Shown one piece after another: positions 50,405-62,984 of a stretch of DNA of 64,000 nucleotides. Within the stretch, counting starts at the first letter, position 1; each line of letters begins with the position of its first letter. Position numbers and translations under genes: made by a program. The notes beneath the pieces are model-generated. The model was not told the origin of the DNA and made no database searches. It saw only the letters and a list, made by a program, of their open reading frames with translations. The DNA comes from Alviniconcha marisindica (Eukaryota > Mollusca > Gastropoda > Provannidae), in NCBI GenBank assembly GCA_018857735.1, contig JABMCL010001116.1, positions 2,397,501 to 2,461,500 on the forward strand, given 5' to 3'.

Positions 50405-51148
50405 ATGCCGACCAAAGTCACACCGCTCCCCAAGTCAGTCGCTGGGGGCACAGGCAGCGGAGGAGGAGGGGCCGGAGCAACAGGCAAACCCGGCAGCAAG
50501 CCAATCGCCAAGGGCTCCGCCAAACCGAAACTCTTCGACACCTCTCGCTTCCAGAACGCCCGAGCTCGGCTGTCGGACTTCTCCAGTATGACGAGAGAGC
50601 GGTTCCAAGGCTCTCTGGGGTCCGTGCTCTTCACGGCCCTCGTGTCCATAGGACTCATGGCTCTGGGCATCTTCTTCGTCTACTTCGGCGACGAGAAGTA
50701 CATCGTGGACGTGATAGTGCTGGGAGGACTGTGTCTGGGCATGGGCCTGGTGGTCTTCCTTATGAGCTTCTTCTTCGTCCTCCGACCCATCTACAAGGAG
50801 CGGCAACAGCGGGCGGAGGAAAGACGTCGAGAGAGGTTTGCTCAACGCCATTTCTCCGACCAGGTCAGCAACTTCCGCAACCCCGCCTTTGGCGAGGAGC
50901 AGGGTGCCGCACCTCTTCCTGAGCCCTCCACGAGCACCTCCCACCCCGCTGATGGCACCCTTTACGACAGAGCTAGCCTGCAGGCGACCCCCGATCCCTG
51001 GGGTAAGTTGACCCCACCCTCGCCCCCACCCCTTGTGCAGCCTTTAAAGGACAGGCCTGGGACCACCTCCACAGTGTTGACCGCCACAGACTCGGAGGAT
51101 GTTTTTCATTCGGAGGAGGATGGGTTGAAGCATGATAATGAACGATAA
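50405..51148 (+). CDS. Two-pass membrane protein of unknown family
   Basis: A 247-residue open frame with non-repetitive, coding-like composition. An in-frame TAA at 50372 makes this ATG (A at -3) the first usable start in the exon. The Gly/Pro/Lys-rich N-terminus (1-45) is followed by a basic amphipathic stretch (SRFQNARARLSDFSSMTRER). Two hydrophobic helices follow (about 71-94 and 101-126), joined by a short loop GDEKYIVD. Next comes a highly basic juxtamembrane segment (KERQQRAEERRRERFAQR), then a Ser/Pro/Thr-rich tail ending in an acidic stretch (TATDSEDVFHSEEDG). The layout suggests both termini are cytoplasmic. I do not recognise the family. A strong donor-like GGTAAGT at 51003 lies at codon 199-200, so the gene may splice there and the last 48 residues may be read-through or an alternative end. 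Confidence 0.72.
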   Translation: MPTKVTPLPKSVAGGTGSGGGGAGATGKPGSKPIAKGSAKPKLFDTSRFQNARARLSDFSSMTRERFQGSLGSVLFTALVSIGLMALGIFFVYFGDEKYIVDVIVLGGLCLGMGLVVFLMSFFFVLRPIYKERQQRAEERRRERFAQRHFSDQVSNFRNPAFGEEQGAAPLPEPSTSTSHPADGTLYDRASLQATPDPWGKLTPPSPPPLVQPLKDRPGTTSTVLTATDSEDVFHSEEDGLKHDNER

Positions 51149-51554
51149 TTATTCCTACCGTGATGGGTTTTGTATATAATCTGACTGTGCTCTGTTTACA
51201 GGTGTTTCCGTGGTAGTCACATAGTAACTGTCTTTTGCTGTTTTTGTTGTTGTTTTAAGCTGGAAATAGCATCTTCATGATACCACCCTCCATCGCTAAA
51301 TACTCAGTTACGCTTTTGTCCATACCCATTCCCTCGTTAACTAACAGTTCCTATGGAGATGGGTTTTATGCATGCATTATGGCCTGTTCACAAGTGAGTG
51401 TAGTGTGCTGGTTGGGGGAAAGGGGAGGGAGGGGGGACGCATGCATGATGTAGCCGCTTCTTTCTTTAGCAGTGTCATCATTTGAAGTTTTTCTTTCTTT
51501 CTACCAAGTACCCGTGATCCCCCCCCCCCCCCACTCCCCCACCCTGAAACATGC

Positions 51555-51745
<191 letters not shown>

Positions 51746-51875
51746 GTCTGTCTGTGTCCGTGTACGGGGACCTGGCAGCCCTAAGAAGGACGGCGGCATT
51801 GTGTGAGAGGAGGGGCTGTTTCAGTCTAACCAAGGCCACCGAGGAAGAAGACGCGTATAATTTATCCACCGGTAC

Positions 51876-52032
51876 TGGTGGAGGCGGGTGGGGTGGGTGT
51901 CGCGGTGTGGGGTGGGGGTCGCGGGATGGGGTGGGGGTCGCGGGGTGGGGTGGGGGTCGCGGTGTGGGGTGGGGGTCGCGGGGTGGGGTGGGGGTCGCGG
52001 TGTGGGGTGGGGGGAGGAGGGGTCGCGGGAGG
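51876..52032 (+). repeat. 19-bp G-rich minisatellite, potential G-quadruplex array
   Basis: About eight units of GTCGCGGGGTGGGGTGGGG and variants put many runs of three or more G on the plus strand. It lies 0.7 kb downstream of the two-pass protein gene. Confidence 0.93.
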
Positions 52033-52124
52033 CATGCGCACTGCAGATTTCTTGAGCTCATCATAGTTTATTTGTTTTTTTTCTACAGTCTACTTGTGGT
52101 TCTGTCCAAACCCTCTTCAGTAAT

Positions 52125-52338
52125 TATCCATAAGGAAACGTGTTTTATGTACTTATTTTATCCCTTAGGAAACAAGTTTTGTATCTGTATTTTATCCCTT
52201 ACGAAACGGGTTTTATATATGCATTTGATCCCTTAAAAACAGGGTTTATGTATGTATTATATTCTTGGGTAACGAGTTTTATGTATGTATTTTATCCCTT
52301 AAAAAACGGGTTTATGTATGTATTCTATTCTTTGGTAA
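52125..52338. repeat. About 33-bp minisatellite, 6 degenerate copies
   Basis: Units contain GGGTTTTATGTATGTATTTT and ATCCCTTA(A)GAAAC, with length changes between copies. Confidence 0.85.
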
Positions 52339-52619
52339 CGCATGAGCCGTGGTACTGCAGATTTAGTTGTAGTGTGATCAAGCATGGCGGTCTCCCCCCA
52401 GTACTTGTTATTCTATCCCATCCGTTCCCCACTATTAGTATTTTCTTCTCTGTCGTGACGGGTCTTACGGACCGTAACAGAACACCACACCACACCGCTT
52501 CGCACCCCGCTCCCTCTGTCCGTTGGTAAGGTGTATATGGCAGCCTGCACCAAGGAATCGGGGCAGGGGGTGGGGGGGAGAGAGAAAGAGAGGGGAGAGG
52601 GAGGTGGCGGGAGGGAAAC

Positions 52620-52635
52620 AAGGAGAGAGAGAGAA

Positions 52636-52670
<35 letters not shown>

Positions 52671-52775
52671 GACAGACACATAGAGAGAGACAGACAGACA
52701 GACTGACAGACAGAAACAGAGACAGAAACAGACAGAGACAGAGACAGAGACAGACAGAGAGAGAGAGAGAGGGAG
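52620..52775. repeat. (GACA)n/(GA)n microsatellite
   Basis: CAGA tetranucleotides and GA runs with AACAGAGACAG variants. Confidence 0.95.
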
Positions 52776-52946
52776 AGGGGGAGAGAACAACTTGGCCTTG
52801 ACCCCTTGCAAATCGAACTTGGCAAGAATAAAATACAGGACTAAACAAATCAGGACATGTAGTTGGCCAGGCTACTTCCGGCTCCAAATAGCAAGGTTGC
52901 GTTTCCGACTGTAGCCCTAAAGATGACACATCGCTTTTCGTTGGGA

Positions 52947-53009
52947 AGTAAGTAAGTAAGTAAACATGGTGCTTAACGTCCACAGAAACCGTACGGCTTA
53001 TTAGGGACA
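52947..53009 (-). mobile_element. 5'-truncated SINE, 3' end only
   Basis: The last 60 bp of the 17366-17683 SINE are present on the minus strand: GTCCCTAATAAGCC.., TGTGGACGTTAAGCACCATG and a (TTAC)n tail of four units. The head is absent. Confidence 0.8.
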
Positions 53010-53107
53010 AAATCATGATTATATATCATATATCTACCTTGTGTTTTCCGCTTTGAGCCGTTTGAGATTACCGGAACTGCAGGCTTGTTCGCAAAACCAA
53101 AACCTAA

Positions 53108-53733
53108 AGCCCGTTCTTAATTGGGCGAATGTTTGTTCGCGAACCTAGTTGGAAGTATTCGGCGAACCTATCTGGTTCTTAATTGGGCGAACTTTTCTTC
53201 GCGAACCTAGTTGGAAGTATTCGTCGAAGCTATATTCGGGGTCCAAAAAGCTTCGCTCAACATGTTCTGGGAACATTCGCCCTATTCGACGATCATTGCC
53301 TCTGATTGGCTGAGAGCAGAGCTCTCCTGTGGATGAAGAAAAAATAAAAATAAAAATGGATGACGGTGTCGCTAGGTTCTCCACTCGCTTCGGCGGGAAT
53401 TTGTTTATTTGTTGACTTGTGGGAGGCGCAGCCTTGTCTCGGAGACCCAGAATGAGATAGTAGTTAGTTGAATTACCCTGTGCGGGATGATGAAAGTATA
53501 TTGACTTGACTTGACTTTAGCCTACATTTTGGAGCATGCTGTCTGCTGCGCGTCTGCCGCAAGTTCGGGCTGAAGCTTGCATCTCATTACAAGCCAGTTG
53601 AGAACGAAGTAAAGTTTGGACTGTCCGAACCATATTCGGCGAACTAAAAGTTCAATTAAGAAACGAATCATAGTTCGTCGAAGTGTCTGAAGTATGTTCG
53701 GCGAACAAACATTCGCCCAGTTAAGAACGGGCT
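53108..53733. mobile_element. MITE-like DNA transposon with inverted termini and TAA duplication
   Basis: The termini AGCCCGTTCTTAATTGGGCG (left) and the reverse complement of the right end, AGCCCGTTCTTAACTGGGCG, match over about 35 bp into AATGTTTGTTCGC. TAA lies on both sides (53105-53107 and 53734-53736), as expected for the PIF/Harbinger group. The left end repeats its own subterminal block about 55 bp further in (GTTCTTAATTGGGCGAAC near 53173). There is no transposase frame, so it is non-autonomous. Confidence 0.75.
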
Positions 53734-53739
53734 TAATAT

Positions 53740-55110
53740 AAGCAGGTGGTGAAAGGATTTATAGAGACCAAGAATGGTGTCCCACAAGAAACAAACAATG
53801 GCTGAACATTTATTTATTTAAACGTTCCAGCGGTAGCTGGGTATTTTATACGTTAATTGTCCTTCCAGTACGGGCGTTTGACCAGCTCTCCCTTTTTTTT
53901 TTGATCTGTGGACGCGAGGATCATACCCATTTTTCTTCGTAGCGGTTTTTTTTCAGAGAGGCCAGAGAGGTCTACATTTTTTTTTAACTGAAGAGGAAAA
54001 AAAGGGAGGAGAGAGGGGGGGGCGGAAAGAGAGAGAGAGAGAGAGAGACAGACAGAGACAGAGACAGAGGAGGAGTAGGAGGAGAAAACAACAACCACAA
54101 CAACAAAAACACACACTGACAAAATTTATTTCAAAAAAATTAAATTAAAAAAAAACGAATACGCCCGTGCTATTTTATGATTATAGGTGATGAGCTTACA
54201 ATCAAACCACGATATTTTATGACCGCAGATGATGAGCATACATAAAGCCGCGACTGATGTTTTTATGATTGTAGATGATGAGGATTCTGAGGCCGCAGAC
54301 TGAATGGGCAGTAACTGAAGCTGAAGCGAAGAGACAACTCAGAGCATCCGGGTCATATGTGACACTGTAGCCGCTTGGATCGGACCAATGCCGCCAAACG
54401 TCGAGCCGATGACTCTAGTGGCCATGGATACCAACTAGGCAAGGCGTCCTGAAAATTCGTTGCGTCAATTCAGCCCTGGGGGTAGCTGTTTTGGAAAGAC
54501 AAGTAATACTGCACTCGCCTTCGCTCGCTTCCTGTCGCCTCTCCCATGCAAGGGAAATATGGACCATTCTTATGATCTGGGTCACGGTGGGTCACGAGAT
54601 CGAAAGCGAGGCTAGGGTGTGCAATAATATCAAATATGTGTAGAGAGTTTGTCGTCTGCACCGTAGCCTGCTGTCGGAAACCTCGCTTTCAGTTTCGGCT
54701 ACCTTGGTGACCCTGTCCCTTGCCGGCCGGGAGTGGATGCACCGCTTATCCCTAACTACAGTGACAGTAGACAGCACTCACATCATACACCGTGTTCATT
54801 AACTCTTGACTAGCTTTTAAGTCCATCTCCAGCCGCACGGGTTATTGCCAGGGAACGAGAGCCAGATTCAAACAATATGTGCTGAAAGTCCAAGTGGTTC
54901 ACTGTTCTCGGCGCGGTTAAGCGATACATGTCAGTTTTATCAGCACACGAATTCAGTCACCGTGCGTGCTGCCTGGCCGCTTTGACTAACCATGCAAAGA
55001 AAATCGGCTGTTCATGACCACTAACTCCTGCACATGCTGATATAATCGTGTTATGTCCTCAGGCTATGCATCTGATCTTGGCCCATTTGGTAGCAGTTGT
55101 TACGACGTGG
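53740..55110. other. Unique non-coding sequence
   Basis: No gene was found. GA-rich run 54029-54075; a weak two- to three-fold repeat around TATTTTATGACCGCAGATGA at 54170-54290. Confidence 0.45.
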
Positions 55111-55112
55111 AG

Positions 55113-55117
<5 letters not shown>

Positions 55118-55192
<75 letters not shown>
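55118..55192. repeat. (CT)n microsatellite
   Basis: About 75 bp of perfect CT. Confidence 0.97.
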
Positions 55193-55196
<4 letters not shown>

Positions 55197-55979
55197 TTGT
55201 TGTTTTTTAGTTTAATAATTTACTGTCGTAATAAGGAGTTTGTAAGGTGAACATTAGATCACTCTCCTCGAGCGCACCCGGCAATTGCGACAGAGTTACT
55301 GTTTGCTGGATTTCAACAGAAGTATGTCCCGTTGCCTTGTCGATGCTTCTCCGGTTTCCTACTCTTCTTTTACATGAAGATCCATTCACTTGTGGAGAGC
55401 ATAATATCCGAAATTCTCAGTCATAATTATCATTACAAACGAATAGGTGTACGTAAACTGTAGCCTACATAAATTATGAATAGATAATAGGGGTGTATAG
55501 TTTGCACGAACGTCATTTGGCAGCTGGTTGCACAATTTACTGCTCTCCGGCACTCAGGGTTCATCCGGAAAATTGCGTTTGTTGGAATATTCTTGTTTTG
55601 TTTTTATATCATAATAGCTAAGTATAAATAACGGACATTTTTCAAGGGTATATAATGTACTATGTGGTAGAATGCCTTTGTTGACTTATACAGTATTTTT
55701 CCAAGGACGTTTTCTGCGAGAACTGTGATACTGTAAAATGTCTTTCTGTGGTTTTTGTTAATCCTCATGAACGTGTTTTTGTTTTTTGAGCATTTTTAAT
55801 ATTTTGCACGACAAGCTGCTGTGATTGCTCTCACCTTTAACTCAGTTGCAATAAGTTGCAGTGCAAAAGTGTTTACTCCAAGCACTCACAGGCGACTGTT
55901 ATTTTCTGGTTTGAAAGTGTATAATTTATATGAATGAAGCGGTTTATCGGTAGCTGCGTGCATGCTATTAATATTCGCA

Positions 55980-56013
55980 CTGTGTGTATGTGTGTGTGTG
56001 TATGTGTGTGTGT

Positions 56014-56090
<77 letters not shown>

Positions 56091-56095
56091 CGTGG
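55980..56095. repeat. (GT)n microsatellite
   Basis: GT run with few interruptions; a (GA)n tract follows at 56359-56437. Confidence 0.97.
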
Positions 56096-56356
56096 AGAGT
56101 AAAAAAAATTCCATGTGGATTGTGCCAAATGTGTGGTAATAACGTTGCTACATGACACTGAGCTTTGTAATGGTAATAAGGCCTATACCAAATTGATAAT
56201 TGATTTAGATAAATACATTGTGTGTGTAGTTATCTCGCTCTTTCATGGATGAACAGCGGGAACACGAATCGTCGTCAGCAATTTGTCGACGGACAATTCA
56301 TGCAGGTTGTGGTACAGTTCATCGCGTAAATGTGCGAGCGAGTGTGTGTGTGTGTG

Positions 56357-56441
<85 letters not shown>

Positions 56442-56564
56442 GTACCTGAGTGAACCAGTTTGTTCAAAATGCGACGATAAATTGCTCAAAATGTGGCGAT
56501 TAAAAGCGGAAGATAATCTCGCCAAAATAATCACGACGAATTATAATTGTTCAGAATGAGACGA

Positions 56565-56875
56565 TCTGCTCAAGATGAGACAATGATCAATGATGAATTA
56601 TCTGGCAATGATCAATGATGAATTGTCTGGCAATGATCAGTGATAAATTATCTGACAAGGAACAATGATGGATTGTCTGGCAATGAACAATGACGAATTA
56701 TCTGACGAGGAACAAGGACGAATTGTCTGGCAATGGAATTATCTGACAAGGAACAATGAATTGTCTGGCAATGAACAATGATGATCTGGCAATGAACAAT
56801 GAATTGTCTGGCAATGAACAATGATGAATTATCTGACAAGGAACAATGATTAATTGTCTGGCAATGAATTGCTGA
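56565..56875. repeat. Degenerate 25-33-bp minisatellite
   Basis: Units of GGCAATGAACAATGATGAAT and TGTCT or TATCTGACAAGGAACAATG alternate irregularly. Confidence 0.85.
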
Positions 56876-56879
56876 GGAC

Positions 56880-57970
56880 GGAATTACACGATTAACAGAG
56901 GAAATGGTATTAGAAATGCTATCAAGGAAATCCATTTTTGGAATGTTCCTCTCGTATGTTTCTACTGATCATGTCTTATTGCTCGACATGTTTGTTGTTC
57001 ACTGAAGATAACATGATCTCTAAGAGAAAAAGAAAAAAGTTCTAACTGGAAGTAATACAAATAAAATCTTGCTACAGCTTGGTGCGTTTTGTTTTTTGTT
57101 ACTACTTGGACTTTCCAACTTTGAGCCGGCGTAAAACACCAAGTTACCTACATACTTACCAATTTTGAGCATGTTTGTGTGTGCAGATTGCATGGCTAGT
57201 GACTTCTTCACAATGGGAGCATTTATTAAGGTTGTATAAGCCTATTTTCCCAAACGGAAAGCCAGTTGCAGCCGACACTGAAATGTAGACTATCGACAAC
57301 CAGGGCAGTCTTTTCTTTTTCGTAACCGTAGTGTCACGGAGTTTGTTTTTAAAATAGTCTCGCAGCTGAAACTAGGGAGCGCCAACACACGGACACACAT
57401 GGATTAGCTCACACAACGCAGTGTAGCGCGCGCACGTATACCCCCCCAAAAACAACAACAACACACACACACACAACAACAACAACAAAAACTCTAACTC
57501 CCCATGAATTGAACAGAGCTATTTTATTGCTCACTATTTCATCACAAAGTCCAACCAAGCGACGCTTGTGAAATACAACAGAGTTAGTCAATACAATACA
57601 GAACCAGTCATGAACTTTGAGTCGTTTTCTTTTTTAACACTCGACATAATTGTACCCAGACAAATCATCAAAACATGCAGACAAATAGAGTTAGCAAGTA
57701 TATATACTAACAACACATACAAAAATGAGATTTTCTCTTGTTTGCTTTCACTGACGTTACACAAAGACAAACTACAAAATCAATTTTACAATACCAAAAA
57801 ACAAAAAAACAGTCGCTAGTCCCAATGCATACACGAATAATTCTACTATGATGGTAATAGAAACGATTTGTTGGGCAGCATTTGTTTTTTTACTGCACAA
57901 CTTCAGCAATGTCTTGTCAAAAGATGTGAGCAAGATGGGGGTGGAGAAGGCTGGCAAAAGAGCAATGCCT
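56880..57970. other. Unique AT-rich non-coding sequence
   Basis: No gene was found; a short (AAC)n/(CA)n patch at 57450-57490. Confidence 0.45.
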
Positions 57971-57986
57971 GGAGGCAACGTCAGTG

Positions 57987-58162
57987 AGAGTTCGGGAGCT
58001 GTGTGAGAGTCGAGGTGGCCGTCCTGGGTTTTCCGTCCTAACGAGCCTTATGGTTTCCGTGGACGTAAAGCAGTACTGAACCATGCTCACACATTGGACT
58101 CCGCTTGTCCCTAATATGTCAACCGACATCCGAGGACGTTAAGCAACACAACAGCAGCAGCA
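57987..58162 (+). mobile_element. Short non-autonomous retroposon with (CAG)n tail and 12-bp target duplication
   Basis: It begins AGAGTTCGGGAGCTGTGTGA, contains GAGCCTTATGGTTTCCGTGG and GACATCCGAGGACGTTAAGC, and ends in CAG repeats. The 12-bp direct repeats GCAACGTCAGTG lie at 57975-57986 and 58163-58174. It is the same family as 10862-11057, with a different trinucleotide tail. It shares its GTGGACGTTAAGCA-type block with the tRNA-headed SINE at 17366. Confidence 0.88.
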
Positions 58163-58803
58163 GCAACGTCAGTGTTGTGGGTGCACTGTTTCTGGCTGAC
58201 CTAGAACAAAACAACCAGTCACAGACATACTTCTGCCTTCTTGAGCTCGTAACTATTTAGCTGTGCGCAAAACTATAAAAGTGACATCGGTGAGCATTGC
58301 AAATTTAGCGTCTGAAGCAAGTGGTCAAAATATAATAGGAAAACAGTGTTCTCAAGAGTGCTTGGTTTTTGAAACGAAGCACAGACATCAGATTATCAAA
58401 TGTCGGTTTTGATGGAAATTCACGAATCTGTTGCCCAAACTCTGCCCTACAAAGTACTCGGATAGTTTTGTACATTTCTCTCTTCTCAAGAATGAGCCCA
58501 GCCGCTCCTCAGTTGATGGAATTCCGTACACTGAGAGAAAAATCTGATGTCGGAAGAAAAGGAAAAAAACTAACAACTGTCACTGCATCCTCACTAATGC
58601 TGCTGAATCAAAAAATGTAAATGGTGGGTTCATTGGTTGGTACGATGGTGCGTAACATTTCACGATTATACCTCAATATTTTGAGAAAACAGATGTGGGG
58701 GGAGGGGTGAAAAACAACCAGTTAATGATATTGAAGAAGTCCCCATTTTAAACGATTCAATGACAAAAATGAAATCTCAGTTTAAAGCAGCAGCACCAAG
58801 GAA

Positions 58804-58805
<2 letters not shown>

Positions 58806-58871
<66 letters not shown>
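58806..58871. repeat. (CA)n microsatellite
   Basis: About 65 bp of perfect CA. Confidence 0.97.
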
Positions 58872-59327
58872 CAAATCCTTAAATATCTCACATTTAAAAC
58901 ATGTTTTTCGACAGCTGAAACTTGCTTTAACTTGCTTTAACTTCAGTTAAGTTTGGGTCACCAAAATGTCCGTAATAAAACTGCAAACTTGGAAAAACAA
59001 TTCTTACACCAAGACCGAGAAGCAGTGCTGAAGGAAACCCAAGCGTTCCTAAGTTTCTCACAGATTGCCTGCCATCACTGAACTTTGTCCTGCGCTGTTC
59101 GTTCTACAGACACACAGTAACTCCCCAAACATGCCAACCATACGTGATGCACAAGGGTCAGTACTGAAAGTTAACAACGGGAACATACACAGAAATTATG
59201 CGGTGGTGGGGGGGGGGGGCTCCCGGGTCAGCACCCCTGTGGAGGAACTGAAACAGCCTAGGCTCAGCATCGATCTCTGTGGCAGTCCATCGGCTGTCAG
59301 CGCCAGCATCTCCAGCGACAGTGAAGG

Positions 59328-59745
59328 GTCGGCACCCATGTGTCTGTTGAGAGGGATGCAGCGGCAGTGAAGGGTCGGCACCCATGTGTCTGTTGAGAGG
59401 GATGCAGCGGCAGTGAAGGGTCGGCATCCATGTGTCTGTTGAGAGGGATGCAGCGGCAGTGAAGGGTCGGCATCCATGTGTCTGTTGAGAGGGATGCAGC
59501 GGCAGTGAAGGGTCGGCATCCATGTGTCTGTTGAGAGGGATGCAGCGGCAGTGAAGGGTCGGCATCCATGTGTCTGTTGAGAGGGATGCAGCGGCAGTGA
59601 AGGGTCGGCACCCATGTGTCTGTTGAGAGGGATCCAGCGGCAGTGAAGGGTCGGCATCCATGTGTCTGTTGAGAGGGATGCAGCGGCAGTGAAGGGTCGG
59701 CATCCATGTGTCTGTTGAGAGGGATGCAGCGGCAGTCAAAGGCCG
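59328..59745. repeat. 46-bp minisatellite, 9 copies
   Basis: TGTCTGTTGAGAGGGATGCA recurs every 46 bp (59341, 59387 and on), with GCGGCAGTGAAGGGTCGGCA between. Most variation is at CATCCATG versus CACCCATG. Three frames on the minus strand stay open, giving a 46-residue super-repeat that is an artefact. Confidence 0.95.
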
Positions 59746-59749
59746 GTAC

Positions 59750-62160
59750 CCATGAGGGGTCCGGAGGCTGCAGTGGCAGTTTTGACCCGTTAGCTCACAT
59801 CCTGAGAGTCTCAGCTCCTTCAACGCTCTTCCTGGCACTTGTGAAGGAAATGCTATGCCTGAACACACCGCGCAAATATCGCCAGTAAATCAGTCTGCTT
59901 CTTGCCCTGTGTCAGTCAAGTCAGGAACTTCCCGTTTCGCTGTTTACAGCTTACCCTTTAAAAACTTGTACGAAGTAACATCCTCCGACTTCATAAACAG
60001 CACGTCACTTGTGCGTCACCACGAACTGCACCCTCCAAGCAGAATCTGACTGCCCTGCCACTAAAGATCTGGTCAAGCAAGGGTTCTGTTTGCACAACCG
60101 TCATGGACGTGCATAACCTTTCTTGTTGAAAGGTCCTACACACCCCTAAACCCTTACATGAACTGACTACGGATGCACTGCTTTAGGGAATGGTCCAGAC
60201 AAGTCCACCCCCCCCCCCCCCCCCCCCTCGCTTTTTTTTTTAAACGGAAGCTAGGTGCTAATGATCAAATCAGCCCATTTCAGCAAAGGACGCATACAAA
60301 TCACAATTATTTCAAAATTCAGGTTCACCAGGGGCAGAAGTGATGATGACACGGGCTTATCCTCAGTTGTATCTAAACTAACCCCCCTTTGTCCTTTCTT
60401 CCGGTCAAGTCAAAATCCAAGGAACCACCTAAAATTCTGCACAGAAAACTGCTGAAACGTCAGATGTAAGCATGGCTGAAACAAACGGTAACACTAACAG
60501 CTGTCAGTTATTTGTATCACAGAAACAACACACAGACAGACATACACTTCCACACACGCTAAGGTGCAACACACAAGTACACACAGAGAAAAATCACCAT
60601 CAACTACGAACTCATACAACATCAAAACAATATTGCCAGAACTAATATAAAAACAGGTTTAGTCACTTGACTTCAGAGAATCATCAAGTACAGTAGCTAT
60701 GTGGTTCCTGCAAATGTACAAATATTCAGAGTATTACCTAACACTATTAAAACCATCACTATTCAAACAGTTCTGCCACTTGTACACCTATTCTCTACTA
60801 ATATTGTGCGGTCCCTGGTGTTTTAAAAACAATTTACTGATCTGATAGTTGATGAGTAAATTAGTACTCAAACAAGAGAAGAAAGAAGGAGAAAAAGCAA
60901 CTTAACCTAAATAATTAGCAGAGCTCTCTAAAAGGACTGATACCTAATGAAAACAATACAACATTCCAGCAGCATATGACATGCTGTAAGATTTCAGAAT
61001 AGTGTTAGCAATGTTTTTGCAGAAAATGCCCAGTGATATAAATATACAGGCCAAGTCTGGGAGTAGCTTCCAACAGCTTGATCAGGTCCGGCACCAAATC
61101 CAGACCACCCTGAATCTGTTTTGACAGTTTATCACCTCCTGAGAACTGTACTCCAATTGTTCACCAAACTACACACAAAATTACAAGCAACAACACTGAC
61201 GTTTATGAATCAGAACCAAAAAGATCTGGAACAAATTAACTGGGTCAAAACACATCTGCTGCCAAATGCATCAATCTTGCAAGCCACTGCAATTCCATTG
61301 CTCTTCAACACTACATGTAAATGCAAATGTATGCACTGTCACAACCAGATATGTTTTCCCTATCATCAGTCTAGCAATGCAATGGTCAAGCAAAAACTCA
61401 TTCATTTAAACCAACAACTCATGTGGGAACAAAACATTTTAAATGATAACACAAATGTTGGCAACAATCCCACTGATACAGGCAATGGCAAACAATGTTC
61501 ATAAACAATCAGCATCATGATGATCATATTAATTAATCAAAACGATTTAAAGTCTGCATAACAAGCTCTTCAAAGAGGGAGGGCAAGAACAAATTATAAT
61601 ACTGAGGAATGAAATATTGTGTTGTTTTTTCTTAGTCACCGATTCTTGTTCAAAACTGTTCTAAATTTACATGAAAGGTAAAACAGGTAGCAGTTTATTT
61701 TTCTTTACATTCATATTACAGTGACAGTGAAGTTTTCTCTCTCCTTTCTTTTAGCTAAGCTTAGTCCTCCGGATGCCATTTTTGCCTAATGTTGACCTTT
61801 TGTCACTTTATTAGTAGTTTTAGTACATTTACAACTGTTCCAACTCCAAAAAAAAAGAAGAAAAAAAAGGAAGCTGGGATGTCTTGTTCTGAGACCGCCA
61901 TGATCCACTTGTTCCAGGAACTGGCAAGGCGTAAGCAGCCATCATATAAAATTGCATGTCCCCCCCCCCACCCCCCCCCCCAAAAAAAAAAGAAAGAAAG
62001 AAAGAAAGAGAGAAGAAGGAAGACGAAAATGAACTGGTCTGGAGCTGTGTGCTTCTGACGCCATGGTACGTTTAGTAGGAGCTTACACCTACAAAAGGCT
62101 GCATCCACAAGCAGTCATAAAATGAAGATCAGAAGGGCAAATTTTACCAGCTGCCTTGGC
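59750..62160. other. Unique AT-rich sequence, possibly untranslated exon or intergenic
   Basis: Nearly free of microsatellites over 2 kb, which is unusual here. A poly-C tract lies at 60210-60228 and C/A runs at 61962-61990. No protein family was recognised in any frame; the 127-codon plus-strand frame at 61121 has no recognisable domain. It could be the 3' UTR of a gene outside the window. Confidence 0.35.
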
Positions 62161-62169
62161 AAACAGAGT

Positions 62170-62335
62170 GACAGACAGACTCTATTACATCACAACAAAT
62201 ACTCTGTACTATTACACAGTAATGGACTGACAGACTATCACATCACAACAAATACTCTGTACTATTACACAGTAATGGACTGACGGACTATTACATCACA
62301 ACAAATATACAGTAGCTATTACAGAGTGATGGACA
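62170..62335. repeat. About 60-bp tandem repeat, 3 copies
   Basis: ATCACAACAAATACTCTGTA, CTATTACACAGTAATGGACT and GACAGACTA recur; the third copy is diverged. Confidence 0.88.
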
Positions 62336-62617
62336 CACAATCACATCGCAACAAACGGGAAGCTTTTACAAGTAATGTTTGTAGGTGTCAGGCAAGACTT
62401 TACAATATTGCTCTTTGGACTGCCTTGTATTGCTCAAAGCATGTCCTCATGATCCTGCTCACCATCTACCAATCTAAAGATATGTGCAAACAAGTGTTCC
62501 TGAGCAATCTCACCTTTTTGATTTGTGATACAGTTAAAAGAGAAAGGAAGGAACTTGGTTTTTAACGCCCGTTTAACCAGAACAGTTATATCTGGATGAA
62601 GGAGAGAGAGAAGGTGG

Positions 62618-62619
62618 GG

Positions 62620-62686
<67 letters not shown>
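62618..62686. repeat. (GA)n microsatellite
   Basis: About 68 bp of GA. Confidence 0.97.
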
Positions 62687-62691
<5 letters not shown>

Positions 62692-62984
62692 CAACAACAA
62701 AACTACCAAATAACATCCTGCTTTCTAAACTTTCTCAGTTTTCAACCACCATATTTCTTCATCTAGAAAGCAACAAAAACAACAACAAGCAAAACAGAAA
62801 ACAAACAAAAGCAAATAAGATCCTTCTTCCTTAAACTGTCGTTGAGTTTTTCCACCATATTTCACTTGCTACAAAGGTATCCCCGAACAGTTTTTGAACA
62901 TTCCGAAGCATTGGACTGAACCACATCTTACTGCGACAGGGACAAAATGGTGAGATGCTGCGTGAATGCTCAGATCACAACACA

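Noticed and set aside
59158..59868. Minus-strand frame of 236 codons with 46-residue repeats
   Set aside because: The 46-bp minisatellite cycles through three frames; no unique coding sequence.
61121..61504. Plus-strand frame of 127 codons
   Set aside because: AT-rich, no recognisable domain, no splice or initiation support; probably chance in UTR or intergenic DNA.
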